DNA of 64,000 nt from Microbacterium sp. USTB-Y (GCF_023703415.1 NZ_JAGMTU010000011.1:1-64000), one strand, 5' to 3'; shown: positions 25,621-34,440, numbered from the stretch's first letter. Notes: generated by a model from the sequence alone, not told the origin. Made by a program: numbers and translations.

Positions 25621-25635
25621 TTCTGCCGTGCAGAA
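25621..25635. promoter_or_regulatory. Operator-like palindrome spanning the IclR start codon
   Basis: TTCTGC-CGT-GCAGAA, a perfect inverted repeat whose centre contains the GTG start at 25628. The frameshifted paralogue has the related TTTCTGTTGTGCAGAG at its start (5476-5491, reverse strand). Binding here would couple repression directly to the gene's own start. Confidence 0.6.
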
Positions 25636-26410
25636 TCGACAGCTCGGGTCGCCGGGCGATCCACCCCAGTATCCGATCGAGTCGGTCGACAACGCGCTGA
25701 AGCTGATCCTGCTGCTGGGTGAGGAGCACGAGCTGCGGCTCACGGACGCCGGTGCCCTCCTCGGGGTGGCGACCTCGACCGCGCACCGACTTCTCGCGAT
25801 GCTGGCATGGCGCGGCTTCGTGCGGCAGAACCCGGTGACCAAGGCTTACGGCCCTGGCCCGGCGCTGACGACGGTGGCCTTCTCGGTGCTGCGCAGGATG
25901 GATGTCCCGAGACTGGCGCAGCCGATCCTCGAGGACCTCAGCGCCGCCCTCGGTGAGACCTGCCACCTGGGCACGCTCGAGGGCAACCATGTCCGATTCC
26001 TCGCCGTTGCCGAGCCCGATGTGGCCGTGCGCGTGGTTTCGAGACTGGGCAAGACCCTGCCGGCGCATTGCACCTCGACCGGCAAGGCGCTGCTTGCCGA
26101 GCTGAGCGACGAGCAGCTCTTCCGGCTGTACCCGGACGAGCAGCTCGAGATCGTCACACCGAACTCCATACGTTCCCGAGACGAACTCGTCGCCGAACTG
26201 GTTCGGACACGACTGGACGGTTATGCCGTGAATCGGCAGGAAAGCGAGGACGGCGTGGCGAGCGTCGCGGTCCCGGTCCACGTCTCGTCGGGACTGCGAC
26301 TGGCGATCAACGCCTCCGCGCCCGTGCAGCGGTTACCGCCGGGCAAGGTCAAGTCCCTAGCGCGGTCACTGCGGGACGCCGCGATCCGCCTCGCCGAACT
26401 GTTGGGGTGA
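25628..26410 (+). CDS. IclR-family transcriptional regulator (cluster 2)
   Basis: 260 residues. The N-terminal winged helix includes RLTDAGALLGVATSTAHRLL (about 38-57). The C-terminal ligand domain includes LPAHCTSTGKALLAELSDEQ and ASVAVPVHVSSGLRLAINAS. IclR proteins of this class switch aromatic-degradation operons on or off in response to the pathway substrate. GTG 25628 matches the start of the paralogue at 5483; a GTG at 25586 is possible but not conserved. It faces the dioxygenase operon tail to tail. Confidence 0.88.
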   Translation: MQNRQLGSPGDPPQYPIESVDNALKLILLLGEEHELRLTDAGALLGVATSTAHRLLAMLAWRGFVRQNPVTKAYGPGPALTTVAFSVLRRMDVPRLAQPILEDLSAALGETCHLGTLEGNHVRFLAVAEPDVAVRVVSRLGKTLPAHCTSTGKALLAELSDEQLFRLYPDEQLEIVTPNSIRSRDELVAELVRTRLDGYAVNRQESEDGVASVAVPVHVSSGLRLAINASAPVQRLPPGKVKSLARSLRDAAIRLAELLG

Positions 26411-26509
26411 ACCGGCCCGGGTCGTCGTAGCGCCCATGGATGCGCTGCGCACGCGAACACGCCGCTGATGAGCGTGGCTGCGGGAGCGACCGACCCGCCG
26501 CCGTGGGCC

Positions 26510-27349
26510 TCAGTGCCCGTTGGCCGGATCGTCCGGGTCGCGGGCGGCTTCTTCGCCTTGATCCAGCCCACTCAGCGTCGCCATATCCTCCGAGCTGAGC
26601 GTGAAATCGAAGACGTCGATGTTCTGCGCGAGATGCTTCTCATCGCCGGCGCGCGGGACGGGAACGATCCCTTCCTCGATGTGCCAGCGCAGTAGGACCT
26701 GTGCGGGCGACTTGTCATACTTCGACGCGATCGCGGTCACCGCGGGATCGGACAGCAGGGCTCCTCCGCGTCCGAGCGGGCTCCACGCCTCGGTCAGGAT
26801 GCCGTGAGCGCGCTGGAAGCTGCGCTGTTCGACACGGGCGATGTCGACGCTGAGCTGGATCTGATCGACGTCGGGGACGACACCGGTCGCGTCGACGACG
26901 CGCTGAAGGTGGTGAGACTTGAAGTTGGAGACGCCGATCGCCTTCACTCGTCCCTCTTCGAGCAGTCTCACCAGACCCTTCCACGCTTCGACGTATCGGT
27001 CGAGGGCCGGAACCGGCCAATGGATCAGGAACAGATCGAGGTAGTCGACGCGAAGGGTCTTCAGCGATCGGTCGTACGCGCGCTGCACTCCCTCGACGCT
27101 GTGGTCCTCCTTGTTGAACTTGCTCGTGATGAAGACCTCGTCACGAGGGATGCCCGATGCACGCAGACCGGCACCGACGGCCTCCTCATTCGCGTACTTG
27201 TACGCCGTATCGAACAGGCGGTAACCGTAGCCGACCGCCTTCTCGACCATCGTTGCGCACTCGTCTCCCGTGAGTGGCCACGTGCCCACCCCGATTCGCG
27301 GGATGCGGTGACCGTGCAGGAGGGGGAGGGTGGTGTCGTCAGCTCTCAT
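26510..27349 (-). CDS. Aldo-keto reductase (cluster 2)
   Basis: 279 residues with the AKR tetrad regions: GYRLFDTAYKYANEE (Asp, Tyr), TSKFNK (Lys), YLDLFLIHWP (His) and GVSNFKSHHL, with the NADPH-binding end near VPVPRAGDEKHLAQN. Its ATG overlaps the reductase stop (27346-27349), making it the last gene of the dioxygenase operon. Cluster 1 has no counterpart. It could reduce an aldehyde or ketone, or oxidise a dihydrodiol in place of a classical dehydrogenase; this is inference. Confidence 0.88.
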   Translation of the reverse strand: MRADDTTLPLLHGHRIPRIGVGTWPLTGDECATMVEKAVGYGYRLFDTAYKYANEEAVGAGLRASGIPRDEVFITSKFNKEDHSVEGVQRAYDRSLKTLRVDYLDLFLIHWPVPALDRYVEAWKGLVRLLEEGRVKAIGVSNFKSHHLQRVVDATGVVPDVDQIQLSVDIARVEQRSFQRAHGILTEAWSPLGRGGALLSDPAVTAIASKYDKSPAQVLLRWHIEEGIVPVPRAGDEKHLAQNIDVFDFTLSSEDMATLSGLDQGEEAARDPDDPANGH

Positions 27350-28584
27350 CGGGCGGCCGCCTTCGCCGGAGCCGTGCTCGAGGGCTCGAGGAGGGCGCGC
27401 AGCCGATGTATCAGCTCGTCCGCCTTCGCTCGCGAGGCGACCGAGCGGCGGGCGTCGACGAGGGCACGCGGCCAGTTCACGATGACGGCACCTTCGGCCT
27501 GCCCTTGGCTCTCGCCGTACACGACGGCGAAGCGGTCCTGCGCAGGGTCGCCCACCATCGTCCAGTGATCAGATCCGGTATGCCCGACGATCTGGATCTT
27601 CCAGTCGTACTGGTCGCTCCAGACATACTCGGTCGTGTCGTAGTCCTCGCAATCATCAGGGTGGACGATGTTGTGTGCGACGACGCGAGCCTGATCAACG
27701 GCATTGGTCCAATGTTCGAGGCGCAGCGAGACGTTGCGCGACGCACTCGCCCAACGTGCGATATCGCCGACGGCAAAGATCTCAGGATGCCCGATGGCCC
27801 GCAGCCCAGAGTCGCAGGTCACCCCGTTGTCGAGTTCGATGCCGGAACCCTCGAGCCACTCTGTGTTGACCACAGCTCCGATACCGACGAGAGCTGCATC
27901 GGCCTCGATGATCTCGCCGCCATCGAGCACCACGCGCACCCCGTCTGCCGTCTGTTCGACGCCTTCGACTGTCCTTCCGAAGTACTCCTCGACGCCCTCC
28001 TGGGCATACTTGCGGCTGAAGATCTGGCCGACTTCGGCATTGAGCACCCGCGACATCGGCGCCGGGAACGGGTCAACCATGCTGACCCGTACGCCCGCCG
28101 TGATCGCCGTTGCGGCAGCCTCCCCCCCGATGAAGCCTGCGCCGATGACCACAAGGTGCCGCGCTGTGGCCAGCTCATCCCGCAAGCGCTCGGCATCGCC
28201 GCTGGTACGCAGCAAGTGAATATGCTCACCTTCACCCCACGGAGAGCGACGGGCGCGTGACCCGGTGGCGATCACGAGTGTGTCGTATGAGACGGCTGTA
28301 CCGTCCTCGAGCGTCACAACCTGGCCTTCGAGGTTGAGGGATGCCGCGGGCGTGCCGAAGATTGAGATGGCTCCGATCCCCCGCGTCTCGTGCTCGGAGA
28401 GAAGCTCGATCTCGTGTCGCGCCGTCTCACCGGTGAGGTACTTCTTCGAGAGCGGAGGTTTGTCGTAGGTGGGATGGCGTTCCTGGTCAATCAGGACGAT
28501 CTCGCCCTCGAATCCCTCGCTTCGAAGGGCTTGGGCGGTCTTGAGCCCACCAACAGAGGCGCCGACGATGACGACCCGCGACAC
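27346..28584 (-). CDS. Ferredoxin reductase of ring-hydroxylating dioxygenase (cluster 2)
   Basis: 412 residues, the same architecture as 5552-6763: FAD motif VVIVGASVGGLKTAQAL, NAD motif VIGAGFIGGEAA, and FAVGDIARWAS near residue 285. The GTG at 28584 is preferred because GGAGGA lies five bases upstream; an ATG at 28599 would overlap the ferredoxin gene more deeply. Supplies electrons from NAD(P)H to the ferredoxin. Confidence 0.93.
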   Translation of the reverse strand: MSRVVIVGASVGGLKTAQALRSEGFEGEIVLIDQERHPTYDKPPLSKKYLTGETARHEIELLSEHETRGIGAISIFGTPAASLNLEGQVVTLEDGTAVSYDTLVIATGSRARRSPWGEGEHIHLLRTSGDAERLRDELATARHLVVIGAGFIGGEAAATAITAGVRVSMVDPFPAPMSRVLNAEVGQIFSRKYAQEGVEEYFGRTVEGVEQTADGVRVVLDGGEIIEADAALVGIGAVVNTEWLEGSGIELDNGVTCDSGLRAIGHPEIFAVGDIARWASASRNVSLRLEHWTNAVDQARVVAHNIVHPDDCEDYDTTEYVWSDQYDWKIQIVGHTGSDHWTMVGDPAQDRFAVVYGESQGQAEGAVIVNWPRALVDARRSVASRAKADELIHRLRALLEPSSTAPAKAAAR

Positions 28585-28585
28585 G

Positions 28586-28780
28586 TCAGTCCTCCACAAC
28601 CAAGGCGGAGACGGGGCAGCTGCGCGCCGCCTCCTCTACTCGCTTGCGGTCACTGTCGGGCAGGTCCTCGCGCAGAACGATCACTAGGGCGTCGTCATCT
28701 AGGTCGAAGTAGTCGCCCGCGGCGACAACGCAATTGGCGTAGCCCTGGCAGGCGCTGCGGTCGGCGATGATCCGTGCCAT
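28586..28780 (-). CDS. 3Fe-4S ferredoxin (cluster 2)
   Basis: 64 residues, Cys11 and Cys17 in CQGYANC and Cys55 in RSCPVSAL, the same three-cysteine set as its paralogue. Acidic, as expected for an electron carrier. Fourteen bases follow the upstream small-protein gene, and a ribosome site (AAAAGGAGAGACC) precedes the ATG. Confidence 0.93.
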   Translation of the reverse strand: MARIIADRSACQGYANCVVAAGDYFDLDDDALVIVLREDLPDSDRKRVEEAARSCPVSALVVED

Positions 28781-28794
28781 CGGTCTCTCCTTTT

Positions 28795-29109
28795 CTACTG
28801 CGGTCGCATTTCGGGAAACATCGGCTGGTCAGGCCGCGCGATCATCTCGGAGAACGTCTGCGTGGTCTGCCAGGTCAGGGCCTCGAGTTCCATGGGGTCG
28901 ATCGCGATCCACTGGCCAGTTTTCGGGGCGTCGATCAGTAGCCTCGTGCCGTTGTGAGTTTCCACGCGGCGCACTTCGATCTCCGAAAACTCGTTGGCGA
29001 TGACGAGCGGCTCTCCGACGGTGCGGGCAATAAGACGCTCGCGCTCCGCCGCCGCAGCCGCCGCGGCATCACGATCGACGTCGGCACCCTCCCAGTCGAG
29101 GCCGCTCAC
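28795..29109 (-). CDS. Small conserved protein of the dioxygenase operon, unrecognised (cluster 2)
   Basis: 104 residues. Similar to the 108-residue protein of cluster 1 through its middle and C terminus (VIANEFSEIEVRRVETHNGT, DPMELEALTWQTTQTFSEM, PMFPEM), while the N-terminal helix differs. Start and stop overlap those of the neighbours in the same way (ATGA with the beta subunit). Conservation in both copies argues that it is needed by the enzyme. Confidence 0.82.
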   Translation of the reverse strand: MSGLDWEGADVDRDAAAAAAAERERLIARTVGEPLVIANEFSEIEVRRVETHNGTRLLIDAPKTGQWIAIDPMELEALTWQTTQTFSEMIARPDQPMFPEMRPQ

Positions 29110-29699
29110 AGGAAGATCGCCAGGTTCTGGGTGCGGAGCACCGACTCGTCCACCATGATCACCCGACGTGCCAACTGCAGGTCGTCACCGACGCGACGCA
29201 ATACGTCCTCGCGGTGAGCGGAGATGATTGACGGCTCGTTGACGTCTCCCCGGCTGCGGAACAGCAGGACGGCGGAGTCGACGATGAGCTCGTCCTCGAC
29301 CGAGGACAGGAACACGCGCACGTTCGTCACGTAGTGACGCAGGCGTGAGGGAGGGTCCTCCGTCCAAGCGTGTTCAGTCAGGAATCGCGCGACCCGGCGG
29401 CTGAGCGAGTACTTATTCTCGTCCCAGTGCGACATCCCCCTCGCCGTCGTGAAGGAAGACCCGAGAGCCGTCGTCTGACGCACCGGCATGATGTAGTGAA
29501 TATCCTCTGTAAGCGTCTCAAGCCAGTGCTCGTACCGTTGCTCGTCGAGGGTGTAAGCCTCTTCAATCAACCAACGATGCGCCTCGAGATGCAGTTCGTC
29601 GGAGAACAGTAGGGACCGCCCGACTCGATCGGCGCGCGTGGCGTGGGCGCCGAGAGGCGATTGCTCGGATATCTGGACACCGGTCTCGGTGTTCATCAT
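29106..29699 (-). CDS. Aromatic ring-hydroxylating dioxygenase beta subunit (cluster 2)
   Basis: 197 residues, NTF2-like. HRWLIEEAYTLDEQRYEHWL opens the fold, LTEHAWTEDPPSRLRHYVTN is in the middle and DESVLRTQNLAIFL closes it. Two adjacent ATGs mark the start; the first, 29699, overlaps the alpha-subunit stop. Forms the heteromeric oxygenase with the alpha subunit. Confidence 0.93.
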   Translation of the reverse strand: MMNTETGVQISEQSPLGAHATRADRVGRSLLFSDELHLEAHRWLIEEAYTLDEQRYEHWLETLTEDIHYIMPVRQTTALGSSFTTARGMSHWDENKYSLSRRVARFLTEHAWTEDPPSRLRHYVTNVRVFLSSVEDELIVDSAVLLFRSRGDVNEPSIISAHREDVLRRVGDDLQLARRVIMVDESVLRTQNLAIFL

Positions 29700-31090
29700 G
29701 CGGGTGCCTCCCCGTTGTTGGTGATGCCTGTACCGATGCTCGCGACCTGCACCTCGACTTCGTCATCGGTGTCGAGGTAGTCGGCCCAGCGATCGAGCAG
29801 ATGACGCTGGTTGTACTCGCCGTAACCAACGTGCGCGACGCCTGGACCGGCGAACTGTTCAGGCGTCAGCGCAGCGACGACCGGAGTGTCGTCTTTGAGA
29901 GTCCCCATCCGACTGTTGAGCAGGAGCCGTCGAGCCATCGAACCCTTGGCAGTCGTGGTCAGCGAGACCCAGTTCTCGACATCGTCCTGCTCGAACATTC
30001 CCGTGCTACCGAAGCACATAAGGTAGGCCTTGTACGAGAGCTCCTTGAACTCCTCCGGCGCCTCGGCATCGACCGCGAACCAGGAGTAGACCTCCGTCTC
30101 GTTCTCGCTAATGGGCTGCCACGAACGGATCGAGATGAAGGGCAGCACGTCGTCCCCGTCCTCCACCTTCGGCCAGTTGTGCACGAAACTCATGTTCGGG
30201 AAGAGCGATGCCGCTGAGATCATAAACCCGTCACGGCCAATCACATCGAGCTGCTCAGGCGACCATTGCTCCTTCATCCGCTCGATCATCGCGTCGGGAT
30301 ATCCGACGTAGCGCAGCCGCTCCTCGAGGCTGCCCGGCGGGAGCTTGTAGGTCGTGCCGCCGCCGTTGCCGGCCCAGTACGTGTTGCCGTCCTTGCGCTT
30401 CTCCGCCTTCGGCTCACGGAACAACCCGATCTCGACGACCGAGGTGTGGGTCTGGGGCGTGTGATACATGTCGCCGGCGAAGTTCTCGGCGCCGATCTTC
30501 CAGTTCGCGTTGACGCGCCACCGCTGCGGGCCACGCAGCTCGATGCCCTTGGCGCTCTGCCCGGTGTAGTAGTCGAGGTAGAACGCGAAGTCGCCGATGT
30601 ATTCCCGCAGGGTCGGCGCGTTCGGGTCCATGCTGATGAAGATCAGACCGTTGTATGTGTCCAGGTTCGGCGCCGGGAGCAGTCGTGCACCCTTCTTGTT
30701 GAACCCTGCCTCACCCCCGTAGGCCTCCTCGTGGAACGGGAGGCCCATAATCCGGCCGTCGTTGCGGTATGACCACCCGTGGTAGGGGCAACGGAAGTGG
30801 GAGGCGTTGCCGACCTCGGCGCGGCACACCTGCATCCCGCGGTGCAGGCACATGTTGAAGTGCGCCCGAATCTCACCACTCTCATCGCGCACGACGATAA
30901 ACGAGTCGTCGAGCACATGCCGCACCACGTAGTCACCGGGCTGAGGGATCTCGGATTCATGTCCGACGAAAATCCACGCGCGGCTGAAGAGCTTGCTCTT
31001 CTCCTGCTCGAAGATCTCCTCGTCGTTATAGATGTGCGCCGGGATCATGCCGCGCCGCACGTCCTCGAAGATCGTCGTCTTGCTCGCCAT
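29696..31090 (-). CDS. Rieske aromatic ring-hydroxylating dioxygenase alpha subunit (cluster 2)
   Basis: 464 residues, complete. Rieske 2Fe-2S ligands are Cys81/His83 (CLHRG) and Cys101/His104 (CPYHGW). The mononuclear iron site lies in NWKIGAENFAGDMYHTPQTH, with a later Asp ligand likely in FEQDDVENW. With a 3Fe-4S ferredoxin and separate reductase this is a three-component dioxygenase of the actinobacterial phthalate 3,4-dioxygenase or diterpenoid type; substrate unproven. First gene of a six-gene leftward operon. Confidence 0.93.
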   Translation of the reverse strand: MASKTTIFEDVRRGMIPAHIYNDEEIFEQEKSKLFSRAWIFVGHESEIPQPGDYVVRHVLDDSFIVVRDESGEIRAHFNMCLHRGMQVCRAEVGNASHFRCPYHGWSYRNDGRIMGLPFHEEAYGGEAGFNKKGARLLPAPNLDTYNGLIFISMDPNAPTLREYIGDFAFYLDYYTGQSAKGIELRGPQRWRVNANWKIGAENFAGDMYHTPQTHTSVVEIGLFREPKAEKRKDGNTYWAGNGGGTTYKLPPGSLEERLRYVGYPDAMIERMKEQWSPEQLDVIGRDGFMISAASLFPNMSFVHNWPKVEDGDDVLPFISIRSWQPISENETEVYSWFAVDAEAPEEFKELSYKAYLMCFGSTGMFEQDDVENWVSLTTTAKGSMARRLLLNSRMGTLKDDTPVVAALTPEQFAGPGVAHVGYGEYNQRHLLDRWADYLDTDDEVEVQVASIGTGITNNGEAPA

Positions 31091-31168
31091 TGGGTCGCTG
31101 CTTCCTGATGTCAGAGTCCTATTCCGCGCCTTGAAGATGATGTCGGTCGAGACCGGTTTTCTTTAAGA

Positions 31169-31183
31169 CAGAATCTGATTCTG
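31169..31183. promoter_or_regulatory. Palindrome between the divergent dioxygenase and aldolase genes
   Basis: CAGAATC-T-GATTCTG, a perfect 15-bp inverted repeat in the 145-base region between the alpha-subunit start (31090) and the class II aldolase start (31236). The following GATTCTGCTAG is shared with the reverse strand of the 33700 site. Candidate site for the cluster IclR regulator to control both directions. Confidence 0.6.
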
Positions 31184-31235
31184 CTAGATTTTCCAGGAAT
31201 TCGCAATCGGAGATCACGCCTCGAAGGAGAAGTGG

Positions 31236-31964
31236 ATGATGAACGACTACGTCGACGAACGCATGCTCGTCGCCAATGCTTGCCGCGTGCTCGCGGTCCG
31301 GGGGCTCGTGGACGACATCCTCGGGCACGTCAGCCTGCGGGTCGACGACGACACCGTCCTCATCCGAGCCCGCGGACCGCAGGAGCGGGGGCTGCGGTTC
31401 ACCACCGCCGACGACATCCTCGCCGTGCCCCTTGAGGGATCGTTCGAGCTCGCCGGCGGGTACCGGGCGCCGAACGAGCTGTCTCTGCATCTTGAGCTGC
31501 TGCGCCGCAATCCTGCGGCTCGATCCGTCGTCCACGCGCATCCGCCGGCTGTCGTCGCGTTCTCGCTGACCGGACGGACGTTGCTACCGATTGTCGGTGC
31601 CTTCAACATCCCCGCTATGCGGATGGCGCGCGGCGGCATCCCCGCGCACCCCTCGTCTGCGCTGATCCGCAACCACGCACGCGCGACGGCCATGGCGGAC
31701 GATTTCGGCACGCGGCCGGTCGGCATCCTGCGCGGTCACGGCCTCACGGCCGTCGGCGAGAGCGTCCCGCAGGCCGTCATCCGCGCGATCAATGTCGACA
31801 GCCTGGCTCGCGTGCACCTCGCCGTTCTGCAGGCAGGGGCCGAGCCTATGCCGATCGATGACGACGATCTCGCCGACCTGCCCGACCTGGGTGACGCATT
31901 CAACGACGGGCATCTCTGGCGATTCCTGCTGCAGGAACTTGCTGAGCAACGGCTCCTGCTGTAG
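31236..31964 (+). CDS. Class II aldolase/adducin-family protein, possible dihydroxyphthalate-type decarboxylase
   Basis: 242 residues. Zinc ligands are visible in SVVHAHPPAVVAFS (two His) and GILRGHGLTAVGES (His), with an NELSLHLELLRRNP segment carrying the acidic residue. The family includes fuculose/ribulose phosphate aldolases and the 3,4-dihydroxyphthalate decarboxylases of actinobacterial phthalate pathways. Position beside the dioxygenase favours an aromatic decarboxylase, but this is inference. Two ATGs; the first has AAGGAG seven bases away. Confidence 0.85.
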   Translation: MMNDYVDERMLVANACRVLAVRGLVDDILGHVSLRVDDDTVLIRARGPQERGLRFTTADDILAVPLEGSFELAGGYRAPNELSLHLELLRRNPAARSVVHAHPPAVVAFSLTGRTLLPIVGAFNIPAMRMARGGIPAHPSSALIRNHARATAMADDFGTRPVGILRGHGLTAVGESVPQAVIRAINVDSLARVHLAVLQAGAEPMPIDDDDLADLPDLGDAFNDGHLWRFLLQELAEQRLLL

Positions 31965-32015
31965 TCGGGCCATCACAGATGTCCGGAGCCCGGGTCGCGA
32001 TCAACTGCACCATCC

Positions 32016-32930
32016 TCACCGCCGCAGGCGCACATTTGGACCGAGCCACTCCGTCACCAGGGTGAGTACCGCATCGCTGTTCGACTCCTGCATCAGCATG
32101 TGGCCGTTGCCAGCCACGTTCGCTGCCGTCAACGCGACGAACCTGACATCGCCGCCTCGCTCGGCGAGCCAGTCAGCAGTCGCGCGGTCCGACTCGATCG
32201 GATGATCGGTGTCGTGGGTACCGACCATCACGAGGGTCGGTAGGCCGTCCAACTCCCTGTCGCCGATATGGACCTGCGCACCGCGGACGTTCTGCCGCTC
32301 GAGGAGGAGCCCGGCTGGGATTGGCACCAGCTGCGAACGGAGCTCGTCCAGGTGACCGGGTGGGAACTGCTCGCTTGCACCGACCAGCTTCGCCTCGATG
32401 AACTCTGGTCCGGGATGCCACCAGCCGCGACGGGGAAGCCTCCAGGTGAGCGGGCGTCCCTGGACGACGATGTGATCGGCGTCCTCTTCCAGCACGGCGG
32501 GCTCGGGCTGGATGTCCCCGGGGGGAGCGGGTGCCAGCGCGACTAGGGCGATCAGTGAATCCCGATGGTGGAAAGCGACCCGATAGCCGAAAGCGGCGGA
32601 CATGGAGTGGACCACGAGGACGACCGGGCCGCCGAGCGCAGCGATTAGCTCGACGATCGCGCCGGCGACCGCCGCCCCATCCAGCCGCGTGTCGGGGTCC
32701 CATGCGCCGCCAGCCGACAACCCAGGCCACGTCATCACGACCGCGCGGTATCCGGCTTCGGCGAGACGGGGTGCCCACCCGGGTCGCCCGCCGATCGCTC
32801 GACTCCAGCCACCGGGGCCCACCCCCCCGCCGTGAACGAGCAGCACCGTCGCACGGGCGGGGCCGCCGGGCAGCCATTCGGCGTAAGCGACGGTCCCAGC
32901 GGAAGTCGCGAAAGAGCGAAACGTCGTCAC
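32016..32930 (-). CDS. Alpha/beta hydrolase, second copy of the bulky-ester type (cluster 2)
   Basis: 304 residues, paralogous to 2884-3798: VHGGG oxyanion loop, nucleophile in VVHSMSAAFG, catalytic His in AGNGHMLM, and a shared VPIPAGLLLERQNVRGAQ segment. The TPDGR stretch of the other copy is replaced by GGRPGWA. It starts inside the stop of the small hydrolase (ATGA), so the pair is tightly coupled here, whereas the cluster 1 pair is 16 bases apart. Confidence 0.85.
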   Translation of the reverse strand: MTTFRSFATSAGTVAYAEWLPGGPARATVLLVHGGGVGPGGWSRAIGGRPGWAPRLAEAGYRAVVMTWPGLSAGGAWDPDTRLDGAAVAGAIVELIAALGGPVVLVVHSMSAAFGYRVAFHHRDSLIALVALAPAPPGDIQPEPAVLEEDADHIVVQGRPLTWRLPRRGWWHPGPEFIEAKLVGASEQFPPGHLDELRSQLVPIPAGLLLERQNVRGAQVHIGDRELDGLPTLVMVGTHDTDHPIESDRATADWLAERGGDVRFVALTAANVAGNGHMLMQESNSDAVLTLVTEWLGPNVRLRR

Positions 32931-33640
32931 GACATAACGGAGACGATGGCTGCTGCCAGCTCCACCGGGCGCGTCAACATGGCCTGATGGCTCCCCGGCG
33001 AGCTCGCGGTCGTCGGGTTCGTGAGCCGGTCTGCTGATGCGCGGTACAACTCCTGCGGCACAGCCCGATCCTCTTGCAGGAAGATGTAGCCGCTCGGCAC
33101 GTCACCGGTGCCGGCCGTCCGAAGACGGATCGGCTCGTCGAGCCAACCGCCAGGCGACGGCACCAGACGAGGCTCGACCTGCGCGTGAAGCTCCTCCGAT
33201 CCGTCCTGCAAGAAAGCCGTCATGAATAGCTGCGGCGGGATCGGCACGCTCTGGTCGGGCGAGGACGCGGCTGTGCCACGGGCGAAATTCGCCAACTCGG
33301 CGGGGAGGATCGCATTGATCGACTCGCCGTCGGCGAGTACCCACGCGTCGATGAAGATCGCCTGCTCCACCTGCTCCGGCATCGCCTCAGCTACGAGTTG
33401 GATGAGCGGGCCGCCGCCACTGTGGCCGACTACGACGAACCGGTCCCACCCCTTGTCGGCGATCCGGCCGATGAGATTGTCCGCCATGGTCGAGAGCGTG
33501 ACACCTGCACGGTCGTCGTTGTCACCGTGACCCTGCAAGGTTGGGGCCCATACCTCGTGGCCTGCCTTCGTGAGCTCAGCGACAACGCCGTCCCACGCCC
33601 AACCACCCTGCCAACCTCCATGAACCAAGACGATGCGCAT
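32927..33640 (-). CDS. Alpha/beta hydrolase, second copy of the small esterase type (cluster 2)
   Basis: 237 residues. MRIVLVHGGWQGGWAWDG and VVGHSGGGPLIQLVAEAMPE are nearly the same as in 3815-4537; catalytic His is in GSHQAMLTRP. ATG 33640 is chosen because AAAGGAG precedes it and the paralogue begins at the same residue. Transcribed leftward with the larger hydrolase, convergent with the aldolase gene. Confidence 0.85.
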   Translation of the reverse strand: MRIVLVHGGWQGGWAWDGVVAELTKAGHEVWAPTLQGHGDNDDRAGVTLSTMADNLIGRIADKGWDRFVVVGHSGGGPLIQLVAEAMPEQVEQAIFIDAWVLADGESINAILPAELANFARGTAASSPDQSVPIPPQLFMTAFLQDGSEELHAQVEPRLVPSPGGWLDEPIRLRTAGTGDVPSGYIFLQEDRAVPQELYRASADRLTNPTTASSPGSHQAMLTRPVELAAAIVSVMS

Positions 33641-33699
33641 TCTGGAACTCCTTTGTTCACCGACGGCGGGTTCCGTCGGATGGAATCCCACTCTACCTA

Positions 33700-33717
33700 G
33701 CAGAATCTGTGCAGAAC
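33700..33717. promoter_or_regulatory. Candidate IclR operator upstream of the second hydrolase pair
   Basis: GCAGAATCTGTGCAGAAC contains two GCAGAA half-sites 60 bases before the hydrolase start. The reverse strand gives TTCTGC twice and ends GATTCTGCTAG, shared with the palindrome before the dioxygenase operon. Confidence 0.45.
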
Positions 33718-33894
33718 AACAGTCCTGTTCAATCCCTTCAGAAAGGGTCATTCGTACTCGTCGAGCTTCCGGAGGACGGTCTATCTGAGCGGCGTCTCAC
33801 GGAGGTCCTGCAGCATGATCGCCCGGTTCAGGGGCGAGATGCATTGCGGGACCTCTCTGGCCAGCGTGACCGCCACTGCGCCGAGCGGGGTGCC

Positions 33895-34255
33895 GGATCC
33901 ATGTGAGTCGCGTCGACACGAATCCGGAGATTGTGCCGGCGCCCAGCACGATGAGGGAGTTGACGATCATCCTGACGATGATCTGAACTCCGCCGAGAAC
34001 GAATCCCTGAGCGGTCGTGTTTCCCTGCCCGTGATCTATGAACTGCGGGATGATCGCGAGTTACATGACAGCGGCCTTGGGGTTGAGCAGGTTGGTGACG
34101 AGCCCCATCCGGAACAGCTTCGACCGGGAGTCGCGCGCGTGGGATTGTGTCTCGAATAGCCCGTTGCCGCCGGGGCGCAGGGTTGCGGACGCCAGCCACG
34201 CGAGATAGAGCACTCCAGCGGCTGTCCCGGTCCAGCTCACCTTGACAGGGCTCTC
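33895..34255 (-). pseudogene. LysE/RhtB-type exporter remnant with an internal stop
   Basis: The leftward frame contains GTAAGVLYLAWLASATLR, SKLFRMGLVTNLLNPKAAVM, a TAA, then in the same frame LAIIPQFIDHGQGNTTAQGF and a membrane segment (IIVRMIVNSLIVLGAGTISG). The NLLNPKAA signature identifies a LysE/RhtB exporter; the TAA falls where an aromatic residue is usual. Both ends are ragged. The remaining bases of 33718-34440 hold no recognisable gene. Confidence 0.7.
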
Positions 34256-34440
34256 AGGGGTGAGTGCTCGACCGGACGATCCCCCGCGGACTCGCCATGG
34301 AGCCACGGCCAAGGAATGCGGAGATCGAGGACGCCGGTCGCGCTGAGCAACACCGGGATGAGGAGAAGAGTGAGCCGCCCCGTCGGCGATCGCCCTCGCC
34401 TCTGAACGGCGCGGCTGCTCACTCGTTAACACACTCTAGG

